From assembly GCF_901000735.1 (NCBI RefSeq), contig NC_081542.1, positions 31,683,573 through 31,747,572 on the forward strand: a stretch of 64,000 nt of DNA, written 5' to 3'. This DNA is from Corylus avellana. Taxonomy: Eukaryota; Streptophyta; Magnoliopsida; Fagales; Betulaceae. Below the pieces are notes generated by a model, which saw only the letters and a program-made list of their open reading frames with translations, searched no databases and was not told the origin of the DNA. Each line of letters begins with the position of its first letter. The first letter of the stretch is position 1. The position numbers were made by a program, and so were the translations under genes. Below, one piece after another: positions 34,701 to 45,073 of this stretch.

Positions 34701-35490
34701 ACTTAGTCCTACAGGTTTCCACGCTTCATTATACTCCCCCACAACCCTTTTCCCATAGCGATGTCCCACAACTTGTGCGAGTCATATACGGTAAACACGA
34801 CAAAATTATCGCAAACATCTACATTGATATTTAACACAAATGAGTACCGATATTATTTGAAGGTGAATACTAACTACATATAGAACACGAATAAATATAT
34901 ATGCATACATATATATGAACACCCACAACTGGCTAGCATACATATATACCTATCGTTTGAACCTAGTTGACACCCAACACTTGTCCAACAGGGTCATCGG
35001 GCTGCGCATCCTGCGTGTCATTTGTCCCATCATCCAGGTCATCCTTGGCCTGTGTCTCACTATCATCCATATATGCGCTGCTGTGCGGTGGCAGATCAAA
35101 ATGGCTGTGCAGAAATAATCTCATTTGGGTCAACGTTGTCGGCGAGGATGGCATAGGCATGGATGCGCTCGAGTCGCGAGGAGTAGGATCGTAATGATAC
35201 CCTAGCTTGGTCAGGCCTGTTGGATGGGATGGCCTAGGGACAGATGTGTCTAGCTCACCCGAATAGTCGAGAATATCTTCAATATTGAAGATATAGTCGT
35301 GTCTCGCAGGGGTCTGCCCTTCCATATGATATGGAAGTACTGGTTGATACCCTGGTTGCAGCCTCAGAAGCATACCAACGTCCTGCATCTCACTGTCATC
35401 AGGGTCATTCGATCCCGGCCCATGTGCACCCGTAGTCTGCTGCACAGAAAATGGTGGCCTTTGTGCTCTTGTCTTCCCCTGAGTACTCAT
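31740..35490 (-). pseudogene. En/Spm (CACTA) accessory transposase gene, Transposase_24 type, split by a solo LTR
   Basis: Exon-like blocks in order on the minus strand. 35490-34963 (MSTQGKTRAQRPPFS, proline-rich). About 34769-34570 (GHRYGKRVVGEYNEAWKPVG, LSGSKFRRMT, FDDWTKVLENTKEDLWSSLM). 34449-34200 (AFRDMGEKLKLWRHKLKKKL, then PVDVSILLEKWCDD). Past the insertion, about 32870-32780 (NKTPHCTGSKSFASVLHED). 32690-32610 (APTRAQAYSSREVKE). 32514-31999 (VWWAPDDAYAKAHNNKPEYV, GRVRGVGKNILPV, ending in a coiled coil). The TGSKSFA and GRVRGVG motifs and order are those of plant PF03004-type proteins carried with TNP2 in CACTA elements. The frame is broken and split by LTR-D copy 1 (32903-34166). Confidence 0.8.
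32903..34166 (-). mobile_element. Solo LTR-D copy 1 (1264 bp)
   Basis: Begins TGTTCTGCAAATTTTAATAT and ends TTTGACACTCATCA, with perfect duplication GCCAT (32898-32902 and 34167-34171). Carries GATCGATCGCAA/GAGCGCAC motifs (33800-33970) and a reverse-strand TATA box (CTATTTATAGGG, about 33672). It sits in the transposase gene above. Confidence 0.92.
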
Positions 35491-35708
35491 ATCAAGCTTC
35501 GAAATACATCACGCACCCAATTAATTATGTATACAATTGAAGAAATATGCACCACCATATATAGACGACTCAAATGTTTAAAAATGAGAAATATACCATT
35601 TACTCAATGTACAAATTAATTAATTTCATTTACTAGTTATTGAACAATTGCCAATAAATGTATAAGTAAATAACAAAATACCAATCAATGCACAATATTC
35701 AAATTTTA

Positions 35709-36332
35709 TGGAATCACATACGCTTCGATTGATGCTAAGTCAGGTTGGACGTATTCGAGCTCATCATGCGGATCATAATGATGATTACTGTTCAATAGGA
35801 GAGGCACACTCTCGTTATAGTTGGCACGATCATCATGAGGCCCTTGACCCTAACCAACGTCGTAGACATTTCTAGGTTTGGTCCTTATAACACAAGCCCA
35901 ATCTGGGCTTCGACGTAAAAATCTTGTTCGACTTGGGAAGTTAGCATATACGACTCATCAATAATCCGATCTCCCATGTGGACAAGGTTCTTGAAGTTGA
36001 CAAGCGTTAGGCCATACTCGTCCACCTTGTATCCCCTGTCCCTTGCGTTGTCTGCCCAATCACACTTGAATATAACGTACTTCGTCCTGTCGTAATACCC
36101 CACCTCAGTTATTTGGGTTAACTTCCTATAGTATGTTCCGCCATCAACAGTCGGCATGCACACGCCACTGTTTTGAGGCCTCTTTCCCACATCTTGTGCA
36201 AGAGTGCAAAACAACTTGCCGTTTACCACATATCTGTTATATTGGACTCCTGAGGCCATCGGTCCTCTACAATGCATTACCTGTTTCTCATCAATTTCCT
36301 TCCTGTGTTGATCGTCCAAACAATCGACCTGT
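35709..36332 (-). pseudogene. En/Spm transposase TNP2, C-terminal (DUF4216) fragment
   Basis: After an acceptor-like TATACTCACAG the minus strand reads VDCLDDQHRKEIDEKQVMH, then RYVVNGKLFCTLAQDVGKR, TYYRKLTQITEVGYYDRTKY, VIFKCDWADNARDRGYKVDE, YGLTLVNFKNLVHMGD. This is the DUF4216 domain found at the C-terminus of plant CACTA TNP2 transposases. A frameshift near 35895 and one stop are needed to reach the tail ...LEYVQPDLASIEAYVIP at about 35709. The catalytic part is missing: LTR-D copy 2 begins at 36409. Confidence 0.82.
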
Positions 36333-36408
36333 GAGTATAGTACAATGAAAGTCGCACAATTAGTGTGGTGAGGGAATAGGAATGAGAAGCAAATATTTTG
36401 TAGGTTGT

Positions 36409-37739
36409 TGTTGAGCGCCAAATATTGCATATTTGGACCCCTTAATTTATGTTTGCTAAGGCTTTAGCTTTATTATTTTCTGATGTTTTGTGTTAGTTCT
36501 TTGTTTTTAGTATTTTGTAGGTTGCTAAGGGAAAAATGCACATTTAAAGGGAAAAATGTAATTCATTCCATTAATTATGGGGCTAAAAACATTTCAGGGA
36601 GCATTGGCAGCAAATTTGGATCGAGAGATGATTCGCACCCAACGAGTCCCACTAAAAATACCATATCTAGAGTTGTAGAGCTTGGATTGAAGCGATCTTG
36701 GTGTCATTAGAAAGTTAACTCAAAGATCTACAAAGTCATGTTTCACAAGAGTAGGCTAATTTTGAATGGTAGTGCACTCAAGCGCACATTTAGTGCGATC
36801 GAGCGCACACGCGCCCATTGAAAGTGGAAAGTGATGCATGAGTGCGATCGAGCGCACCTCATGTCCGAGTGAGCGCACTCATCCAACTTGGCCGTGCTGA
36901 AACCCTAATTAAACATTATAAATATCAATTTTTCTTATTGTAAACATACAGGGACGCATCAGGGGCGCCGTACTTTGTCAATTTTCGACTTTTTTAGTTT
37001 TTTGGAGCTTTGAACTCCAATTCTTTTGTAAGTTTGTCAATTTCAATGAAGTATTTCAGCTTATTTATGATTTATTTTGTCAAGAGAGGTTAAATATTCA
37101 ACTAAGGTTGAAGATGAAGCCTCACCATTGATTTGTTTGCATATTTTTATGATTTGTTCGTACAATTCCGTCGTTTAATGTAATGTATGTTCGTTTCAAT
37201 TTAGTTTTGTGAAAACATTGTGATTGATTGTCGTTTATAAATCATGAAAACGTCGGATATTCATTGTGTTTCATCTAATGGATACATCAAATGATTTGAT
37301 TGAGACTTATATCCATTGTGATTCGTATATCAAACGGATACAGTGGATGATTTGATCTCAATTGGATATTCGTTGTAATCTGTAATAGAGATGAATTCAT
37401 TGAATGATTCAATAGGATTTTATAAAAATAATAGAACATCCATTGGGTCTAATCGTTTGTCGGATATGTATGAACTAAACATGAGAATGTGTGCTTTGAT
37501 TTGGTGAGGTGAATTTTGAAACCTTAGTCGTTTACCATTTGATTATTGTCATTTTGTTTAATTTATGTTTGTTTATTTCTTTTTTCAAAAATTCCAAAAT
37601 TCGGAACTAGGTTAAAATATGATTAGTTTAGATAAGAATTAGTTTTCACGACACAATTCCTTGTGGATTGAGCTCGCACTTGCACACGATGTACTGCACA
37701 CGACTCGTGCGCATGCGAGTAATTATAATTTGCACATCA
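36409..37739 (+). mobile_element. LTR-D copy 2, 5' LTR of a non-autonomous gypsy-like element
   Basis: Starts TGTTGAGCGCCAAATATTGC and ends TAATTTGCACATCA. It is followed directly by AGTTTTTGGCACCGTTGTCA, the primer-binding/leader start typical of plant gypsy elements. Motif cluster GTGCGATCGAGCGCAC at about 36775-36890. Confidence 0.8.
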
Positions 37740-38302
37740 AGTTTTTGGCACCGTTGTCAAGGAATTGTTGATTTGTGAAATTAATTTTTTTAAAATTAAT
37801 TTTGTTTTTCTACTAGTTATAAGTAGCATTTTTTGTTTTATTTTCTTTTTGCAATTTTATTTTATTTTTTTTTGTTTATGAGATTTTATTTAACCAAAAA
37901 AAAAGAAAAAAAGAAAAAGTTGGTTGTTTTTGTAATTCTGTTGCAGTGTCGGCAAAACTAGTCCCTGCCAGTGTGATCGATCGCACCACACCTACGCTCG
38001 AGTGCACTCAAGCACACGGGCAGCAAGCGATTGCACCTATGCTCTACCCATCCCGCGCCAGCGCTCAAGCGCATTACACACTCGCTCTCGAGCGCACTTC
38101 CAGAAATCAACCTCAACAAACGAAAAATAGCTAAGTAAAAAAAAATATTTTGCAAATTCTTTTTGTCCTTTTGTGTTTTATATTTTTATTTTTCTTTTCT
38201 GTATTTTTGTTTATCCTATTGTCAAAAAAAAAAGAAAAAAAAAAAGAAAAAAAAAAATTTGGTAATGTTTTATGTGGGGCATGCTAAATAGTGAGTTAAA
38301 GC
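37740..38302 (+). other. Leader of the LTR-D copy 2 element
   Basis: PBS-like TTTTTGGCACCGTTGTC, T-rich tracts, then a second cluster of GATCGATCGCACC / CTCGAGTGCACTC words at about 37975-38100, i.e. outside the LTR. Confidence 0.65.
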
Positions 38303-39471
38303 ATGGATTTTCCATTTGGTAATTTTTATGCTTCTCATAGTGGTAGGATGCCAAATCCTACCAACTACCCTCAGAATTTTCACCCACATGGACCATGTTC
38401 ATACTGCTCTAACCCTTATCATAGTTCAGATAATTGTCCATCCTAGGGACAATTTTTCAATTTTTCACATGAGTAGATGATCACCAATTTCTCTAGTTCG
38501 GGGTCTGAATCAAATTTCAATTTCTACACCCTAGGCTGGAGCAACCATTCTAAATTCTCGTGGCAAGCTCATGCTACGGGAAATTATGCTCCCCAATCCT
38601 ATGAACTACACCATCCTGAATATCCGCAGTTCAATAACCATTCTTCCATGCCTTCACCTAGCAATTACCCTCCTCAAGAATCATTAGTACATCATTTTCC
38701 AACCGCTCATGTCGATGACTTAGACGAGAGAGTGAACCAACTCATGGTAGCTAGGCGTGCCCATACCCAGCCTCCTCACACTCACGAACCTCATAAGTCA
38801 AGTTCATATTGTTATCATCCTTCTCACTGGATAGATGATTGTCTATTCATTAACCATTACATGATTAATGAGGATGATGCTAGCAAGTCTTCACATGAGC
38901 ATGTTCAAGCCACCACCACAATTGGGAGAGAGGAAATTGTTGAGGAGACTGTTGATGAGCCAAGTTTGGAGGACCCATTGGGAAAGTGCTTTGCGCAATT
39001 TGGATGTGACCTAGACCTTGACAAGTTACTTGAGCAAGTTGATGCCATATTGGAATCCACTCCTAAGATGCGTATTGAGAATGGGGAAACCACTGAGATA
39101 TCATTCCCTAAACCATCTTCATCAGCAGCTAAGCCTCTCATTGTTGATAGTTATGAGGAGGAAGAAAAGAGGAGCAGGTTGAGGACATTGAGCCCTCGTC
39201 AACTCCAAGTTTGTCCAATGACAAGGAAGAGAGTATTGAAGCTCATTCCTTCGTCACAATCCCTCTTGAGACAGTTCATGAACCCCAAGCTTCAATTCTT
39301 CAATGTCTAAAAGAGCCATCTCAGGCTAAATTTCTCAAGGATCTATGCACACAAGATCACAAATCTAGTAACCATGTTCCTAAGAAGATCCTTCGAAACA
39401 AGCAATTAGGCTACCTGAGATGGCGACAAATCCTTCTAGAGGGATATCAAATTCTAAAGAAGAAAGAGTGA
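38303..39471 (+). pseudogene. Retroelement ORF with CCHC zinc knuckle (non-autonomous gypsy-like)
   Basis: From ATG 38303 (MDFPFGNFYASHSG) the frame holds a zinc knuckle C-SY-C-SNPY-H-SSDN-C at about 38397-38440. It then passes two in-frame TAG stops (about 38443 and 38473) and runs open to 39310. The tail continues after a frameshift near 39180-39210 to 39471 (KFLKDLCTQDHKSS, KKILRNKQLGYLRWR). A second, incomplete knuckle YCYHPSHWIDDC follows. There is no protease, RT or integrase. I recognise the type as ORFs carried by LTR elements that lack pol; no host function is implied. Confidence 0.65.
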
Positions 39472-40485
39472 AAGGGATTGGTCGGACACCAAAATGATCG
39501 GGAAAAGTGCGGTATTTTTTCTTTTTTATTTTCCACATTTTATTTTTGAGTTTTATTTTTTATTTTTTATTTTTAATTTTTAATTTTTAATTTTTAATTT
39601 TTAATTTTTTTTTCTTTTGTCATTTTATTTCGTGTCATTTTATTTTTATTTCTAATAGCAATTAACCTTGTGATGCGTGATCCTGTAAAAAAGTTATTGC
39701 TGTTAGTTTTGTGGATAGGTGTTTTGGTGTTCAAATTTGGGGGACGTCGTGGCCTTTGTACACTCTGGTTTCCTCATCCCACGATATTGTATCTCTTGAC
39801 ACATTGAGGACAATGTGTCATTTAAGTTTGGGGGTGTGGAACAACACTCTGTTCGTTTGTTTGTGTCTGTTTGTTTTGTTAAAAAAAAAAAAATAAAAAT
39901 AAATTGCTATGTTGTTGTTAAGCGTGAGTTAGCTCTACATGTGGTTTAATTTTCATTGGCTTGCTTAGAACATTTCATCATGTCATTAGGAATCTGAATC
40001 CTTTGACTCATTTTTGCGTTAGAGAGACTTCATTTGTTTTGAGTTGATTATCACGAACACATTAGCATAGAGTCTGTGAAGTATGAAATTTGAACTGAAT
40101 CATGTGTATCTTGAGATTTGTTGGATAATTTGTTAATGAATAACCTTGGCATGAAAATAAAAAACATAAAATAATAATAATAATAATAATAATAATAATT
40201 CATCATTTTGAGTCCTCACTGAGTAACCGGACCTCTTGCCTCATTAAGCATTGAGTGTTCGCGTAAAAATGTGCGAAACTCAAGATTGGTTGATTGTATG
40301 GCTAGTTTGGCTTCGTAGCCTTTTTGACTTGAGTCATTAAGCCCTTAGGGATGTTTTACATTTAGTGCCTAAAACCATCTTGTTTAGGAGTCATTGGGCT
40401 AACACTCGTTACATGGGTCAGTTAAAAAGCTTAAGGGAGCTAAGCATTACACAGCCTACAAAAAAAAAAAAAAAAAAAAAATTCA
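39472..40485 (+). mobile_element. 3' internal region of the LTR-D copy 2 element, truncated
   Basis: (TTTTTAATT)n-rich tract 39530-39610, AAGTTTGGGGGTGTGG at about 39816-39836, then blocks shared with 21640-21900 (reverse) and 60740-60870 (for example CACTCGTTACATGG). An (ATA)n run lies at about 40171-40198. No 3' LTR follows, so the element is truncated near 40485. Confidence 0.6.
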
Positions 40486-41580
40486 TATCTTGCCTTGGTT
40501 GTTTCATTTGATGGGGTAGATTCACAGGAGGAGGAGGAGATCACCCCATTGCTTGCTTCGTCCATTAGTAGAGGGGATGAGTCACAACCCACACATGCAC
40601 ACCATTAGTGGACAAGGGGTGAGTGGGGAGACCCCATGCTCTCACTATGGAGGGGGTGTGGTTAAGTTGTGACCCACCCACCCACCAACAAAGGAGAGGG
40701 TTGGGGTCACTCTATTGCCCCCACCTCCCACTAGTAGAGAGTGTAACATTCCCTAAATTGGATCAAGTAAATCAGTTCATCTTGACAGGGTTATTGGCAA
40801 TTCCTTCAATATAGTTAACTGGTAACTGACTAAGGGAATCACCCATTCACTAATCAGAGTAAATACAACACGGAAGGTGAAAAGACATCATCTGAGACTT
40901 CCATACTCATGAGGTGTACAAGCATTACCATCCATTATTGAGTTAGAGCTTGAAAATTACCAATCAAACCTTGTACGATGAAGAGGTGGCTAATAGGGTA
41001 GATTTGCTTTCTGGAGATCATCGAACATTCGGTGTACTATTCTTGAACGTTTGGTATACTTTTGTACTATAGTTCTAGTGTTTTTTACTCGTAAGTTCAG
41101 TGGTCCCTAGGGGAACGTTCGATGCTAGGGTTTCAATGAATGTTCGGTCCTCCATGAGCGAACGTACGGTTAGGAGGTAAAACCAAAATTGATATTTGGA
41201 TTTTTCTAAAAATGTTTCATGCCATTTTTTTTAAAAAAATTAGTCGGTGTTTTATAAAGTTGATTAATGGTCATTTTAAAATACATTTATCAAATTCGGG
41301 GAATCACAGAAGACGTGTGTTGATCGTGACCCACATACCCTACTCGTAAGCGTGGGTGGGAGGGACGACCTACCCATGCTCTTACTAGCAAAGGGGGTGT
41401 GGGGGACACAACCCATGCCCTTTGCTAGCAGGCAAATGGGACAATGGGGCAATCCCCCATCCCTCTTTTGTTGGTGGGTGGGGGTAACTCAGCTATTTGC
41501 ATAGGGCATGAGTAGGGCTACTATACGTACCCCATGTCCTCTATGGGTTCTAGGTGGTCACCACACACCTCCTTTCCCTT
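40486..41580. other. GC-rich repeat region hosting an LTR-B relative
   Basis: G/C-rich text with recurring GGGTGGG/CCCACCC and TTAGTAGAGG words on both sides of 40742-41308. No coding potential recognised. Confidence 0.45.
40742..41308 (-). mobile_element. Short solo LTR, LTR-B relative (567 bp)
   Basis: Runs from TGTAACATTCCCTAAATTGG to TTCGGGGAATCACA, i.e. on the minus strand TGTGATTCCCCG...GGGAATGTTACA. Contains CGTACGTTCGC-like words as in LTR-B. The 5-base duplication is not clear (GAGAG against GAAGA). Confidence 0.5.
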
Positions 41581-42100
41581 ATTTTTTTTATTTTATTATT
41601 ATTTTTTTTTTACCATGTGTCAAGCTAAGATGATATTTCTATACCCATGAAGCTACTTTATTGTGTCTGACGTGTTCTTACATTTGTGTCACAATTTTCT
41701 TTAAAAACCTTAGCTATAGGTCTACAAAGGGATCGATGATTTTATAACAGAGCATACATTAAAGAGTGATTTGATCAATTTCAAACCTTAGAGAGTGATT
41801 TAATAAAATTATTAAACCGCCTAATCTAATCTTTACAATATTTTCCCCCTAAAATTACTTCTACAAGAATGATTGAATATAAGCCTTATACAAGAGGGAA
41901 ACTAAATTCTCCAATTTGTATTAGATCCTGAGGATCATTTACCACCTTCTTAAAACAGGAATTCATGAGGCTAAAGATAGTAAAACAAGTAGCAATTCAA
42001 ACCCTAAATATTGTGAAGTACTATCTTAAATTCGGGGAGATCACCTAAAGCCAAATACAACCTCGATTTATGCCTCACCACACACACACACATATACTTC
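41581..42100. other. Non-coding
   Basis: AT-rich, nothing recognised. Includes a CA run at 42080-42092. Confidence 0.4.
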
Positions 42101-42103
42101 TCA

Positions 42104-42110
42104 TATAAAT
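42104..42110 (+). promoter_or_regulatory. TATA box of the small peptide gene
   Basis: TATAAAT lies 51 bases before the ATG at 42161, in a pyrimidine-rich leader with CATCA motifs, a normal plant core-promoter spacing. Confidence 0.5.
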
Positions 42111-42160
42111 TTAAACAGCTCCCTCATCAATATAACATCACTTGCTTTCATTCAAGTACG

Positions 42161-42399
42161 ATGGCAATGGCGAAAGGAATGGTTGTTTGCCTTTGCATGA
42201 TCATGCTTTTGGGCTTTTGGTTGAAGATACAAACGCAACCGTAATCTGCGGCAATGAAGATCCGCTACAGGTCAGTTATGGATGTATGAAGCCACCTTCA
42301 TCACCTGAGAGTTATGAAAAGCCACCTGCTAATGCTTGCCCAAGAGGGAAAGGGTGTCGCCACCCACAAAAACACAGATTTAATACAGAAACAAAATGA
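42161..42399 (+). pseudogene. RALF-like secreted peptide, frameshifted (tentative)
   Basis: ATG 42161 opens a signal peptide (MAMAKGMVVCLCMIMLLGFW). A one-base shift near 42220 moves the rest into the next frame: EDTNATVICGNEDPLQVSYG, then KPPANACPRGKGCRHPQKHR. The YG near the mature N-terminus, and PPAN..RG.C followed by basic residues, resemble RALF peptides (YISY...ANPYxRGCxxxxRCR), which bind CrRLK1L receptors at the cell surface. Two of the four usual cysteines are not in place, so the assignment is weak. Without the shift the product ends after 27 residues. TATA box upstream and AATAAA-type signals near 42512 and 42543. Confidence 0.4.
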
Positions 42400-42696
42400 A
42401 GAAAGAACCAAAATTCCATGCGTTTTCATTTGCTCATGTTAGATGTATAACTTGAATGTATGCATGCACCATGCATGCATGTTATATGTATTTTTGTATT
42501 TTGAGGCTAATTAATAAACTTATGATTATTTTATTTTACTTTGAAATAAAATACAAACTTAATACAAAATTAAAGGGTTAGAGTTAAGTAGTTTTACTTG
42601 TTTTATTAAATGTGTCGAATTAAGATTAGCCTATATAGTTTTATACCATACATTAACACGATCAGAACCAGACAAGTGAACACAACCCCTATCTTT

Positions 42697-43009
42697 GGGT
42701 CCATTTGGGATTGCGGTTTCAATAAGTGCAATTTTAAAAATTCTATTTTTAAAATCGCAAAGGTATTTGGTAAAACATATTAAAAAGTACTTTTTTATCA
42801 AATATTTGTTATGCGAAATCGTGATTTTGGTTTAAATTCACGCTTTTTCAAATAAGCACCTCTAGCTTGCTTATATAAATTACAAAAAAAAAAATTTCTT
42901 CCTATTTTAGATTATGTGCTTTTTAAATTGCAATGCCAAACTCCATACATTTGTAATATCTTTTAAGAATACAGATTATTCTTGCAAAATCGCAATCCCA
43001 AACGCACCC
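42697..43009. mobile_element. MITE with 24-bp terminal inverted repeats
   Basis: Begins GGGTCCATTTGGGATTGCGG and ends CGCAATCCCAAACGCACCC. 313 bases, AT-rich interior. Target duplication not clear, so hAT versus Harbinger origin is open. Confidence 0.7.
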
Positions 43010-43209
43010 GATGAAAGACCCACAGAGGCTCCTCCCTCAATGTTCTTAAACCTTTCTCGAATAACTGTGGCTCTTGTAGTTGATTAGTAGCAAGAAGAAA
43101 CTGAAATTTCTTCAAAATTTGCAAGAATTAATTCATTACAGAATAAAAACCCCAAACCCCATGACTTGATTTTCCTGAAAAATCCCAGTCTTCTCAAGAA
43201 AATTTGGCA

Positions 43210-43560
43210 ATGGACACTCCTCCTGGCCTTGCAGACGAGTTCCACAACTGGCTGGAGCTACCATGGGATGTGACGGCGTCGATTTTGCTGAGATTTGACA
43301 CCATCGAGATCCTGACTAGCGTGCAGATGGTGTGCTCTCTGTGGCGCAAACTCTGCAAGGACCCCTCTATGTGGCGCACCGTCCACGTGCGGAACCCCTA
43401 CTCCCATTGGGTGGTCTCTGACCTTGAAAAGATGTGCCGCCAAGCCGTCAATTGCAGCTGCGGCCAGTTGGTGGATATCTACATCGAGTACTGTGGCGAC
43501 AACAAGCTCCGCAGGCACATCGCTAACATGTATTTTCTTTATTGTTTAGATTTGAGTTGA
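43210..43560 (+). pseudogene. F-box protein fragment (F-box/LRR 23 or SKIP19-like), first exon
   Basis: ATG 43210: MDTPPGLADEFHNWLELPWD, then the F-box (WDVTASILLRFDTIEILTSV, VCSLWRKLCKDPSMWRTV) and DLEKMCRQAVNCSCGQLVDI. This is the first exon of plant F-box/LRR proteins that act as substrate adaptors of SCF ubiquitin ligases. It ends at a donor-like AACAT|GTATTTTC near 43530; reading through gives a stop at 43560. The LRR exons are not found downstream, where MITE and copia sequence begins at 43671. GC-rich compared with its surroundings. Confidence 0.75.
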
Positions 43561-43670
43561 ATCCTGGGCAAGAAATGAAGGTTTTGATTGCTTCATATCG
43601 GACAACTCAGTTGTGAGTTGTCTGCTGTGCACGTGTACAAATTGTAAACTAAATTTTTTCAATTATTTAG

Positions 43671-43724
43671 GCTCCGTTTACTTCGACGTAAAATGGTTTC
43701 CTTCGTAAAATAGTTAGTTTTGTT
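43671..43724. mobile_element. Truncated hAT-like MITE
   Basis: GGCTCCGTTTACTTCGACGT plus AAAATGG matches the left end of the element at 11141. Cut by the copia element that follows. Confidence 0.5.
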
Positions 43725-43971
43725 TTCTTGTACAGTTGGAGAGTTGGAGTTAGTTTGAATCTAGTTGTTAGTTGGTTAGTAGTTTGTTATTCTTTTAGTT
43801 GAGGATATAAACAATTGTATTTCATCATTTAGAAATCAAGTTGAATATACAGAAAGTTCTTTCAATCTCTCTATTTTTCAATCTGCAGTTCATCTTGTTC
43901 TTGTGCTCGTTTTTCCTTTCTTCCTTTTTCTTTGCATTCATCTGTTATAGATTGCAAGCTTGACATGGTAT
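43725..43971 (+). mobile_element. Copia LTR (approximate) and primer-binding site
   Basis: AT-rich LTR-like sequence ends ...GCAAGCTTGACA and is followed by TGGTATCAGAG (43972 on), the classical initiator-Met tRNA primer site of Ty1/copia. The left limit is uncertain. Confidence 0.6.
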
Positions 43972-44021
43972 CAGAGACATAATCACAACTGTGATTCTTC
44001 TGTGTTTCTTGTTTGTCTTCA

Positions 44022-44960
44022 ATGGCAGACAATATTCCATCCTCTTCCGCTCATCCAAATGATTTTCAAGCTTCAATAATGGCAGAAAATCATCCACACA
44101 CTTCTCAAAATCATTTGCCAAATCCTTTGGGCAGATAATCTCCCAAACACCTTTTCAAATCCTTTTGCAAACACTTGTTATAATGATCCGTCTAGTCCAC
44201 TTTTTCTCCACAGTGGTGACAATCCAAGAATTCTATTAGTTCCTCAACCACTGACTGGAGACAACTATAATAGTTGGAACCACTCAATGCAGGTTGCTTT
44301 GAGTGCCAAGAACAAGATGTGTTTCATTGATTCTTTTATGCCCAAACCTTCAATGTTTGAGACTTATTACAATGCATGGGTTCATTGTAATGACCTTGTA
44401 GTTTCATGGATTCTCAATTCCATTTCAAAGGAGATTTACCCTACTATTACTGCATCACATCCTCTAAGGATATGTGGCAGGACCTTAAGAATCGATATTC
44501 ACAAAGGAATGGCCCTAGAGTTTTTCAGCTACAGAAGGCTATTTCAGTGGTTGCTTAGGAGAATTCCATTGTAAGTCAGTACTTCTATTGTATCAGTGGT
44601 TGCTCAATAGTTACAGGCCCATTTCTATATGCAATTGCTGTCATTGTTGTCGTATGCAGTCCATTCATGTGCTCTATAGCCAAGAACGTGTCTTACATTT
44701 TTTTTATCGATTTAAATGATTCTTTTTTTGCTGTTAGAGCTCAGATTTTTCTAACAAACCCTCTTCCCTCCATTAACAAAGTCTTTTCTCTCATTATTCA
44801 AGGGAAAGACAAAGGGAAATTTGGGTTTAACTTTAAATTCCTGTTGTGTTACTCTAGTAAGGAAATCACCACGCAAAGTGTATTTTTTTTCCACAACTGC
44901 ATAAATTTTACATATAAGTTTATTTATACATATTTAGTAGGAAGATGTAACATAAATGGA
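44022..44960 (+). pseudogene. Ty1/copia gag remnant
   Basis: Begins ATGGCAGACAATATTCC (MADNIPSSSAHPNDFQASIM). Continues after stops and shifts with LLVPQPLTGDNYNSWNHSMQ, VALSAKNKMCFIDSFMPKPS, then VVSWILNSISKEIYPTI and, in other frames, VFQLQKAISVVAQENSIVSQ and FFAVRAQIFLTNPLPSINKV, FSLIIQ. These are the usual gag_pre-integrase-type motifs of plant copia gag. No pol follows; the next element starts at 45074. Confidence 0.8.
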
Positions 44961-45073
44961 TTATAAGGTCTATTTTGATTGCCTCTTTTCACCATATTTA
45001 GCATACCAAATTAATGTCACGCGTCTCTTATCTATTCATTGCATGGTATAATTAATGTTTTTTTTCAAGTCCT

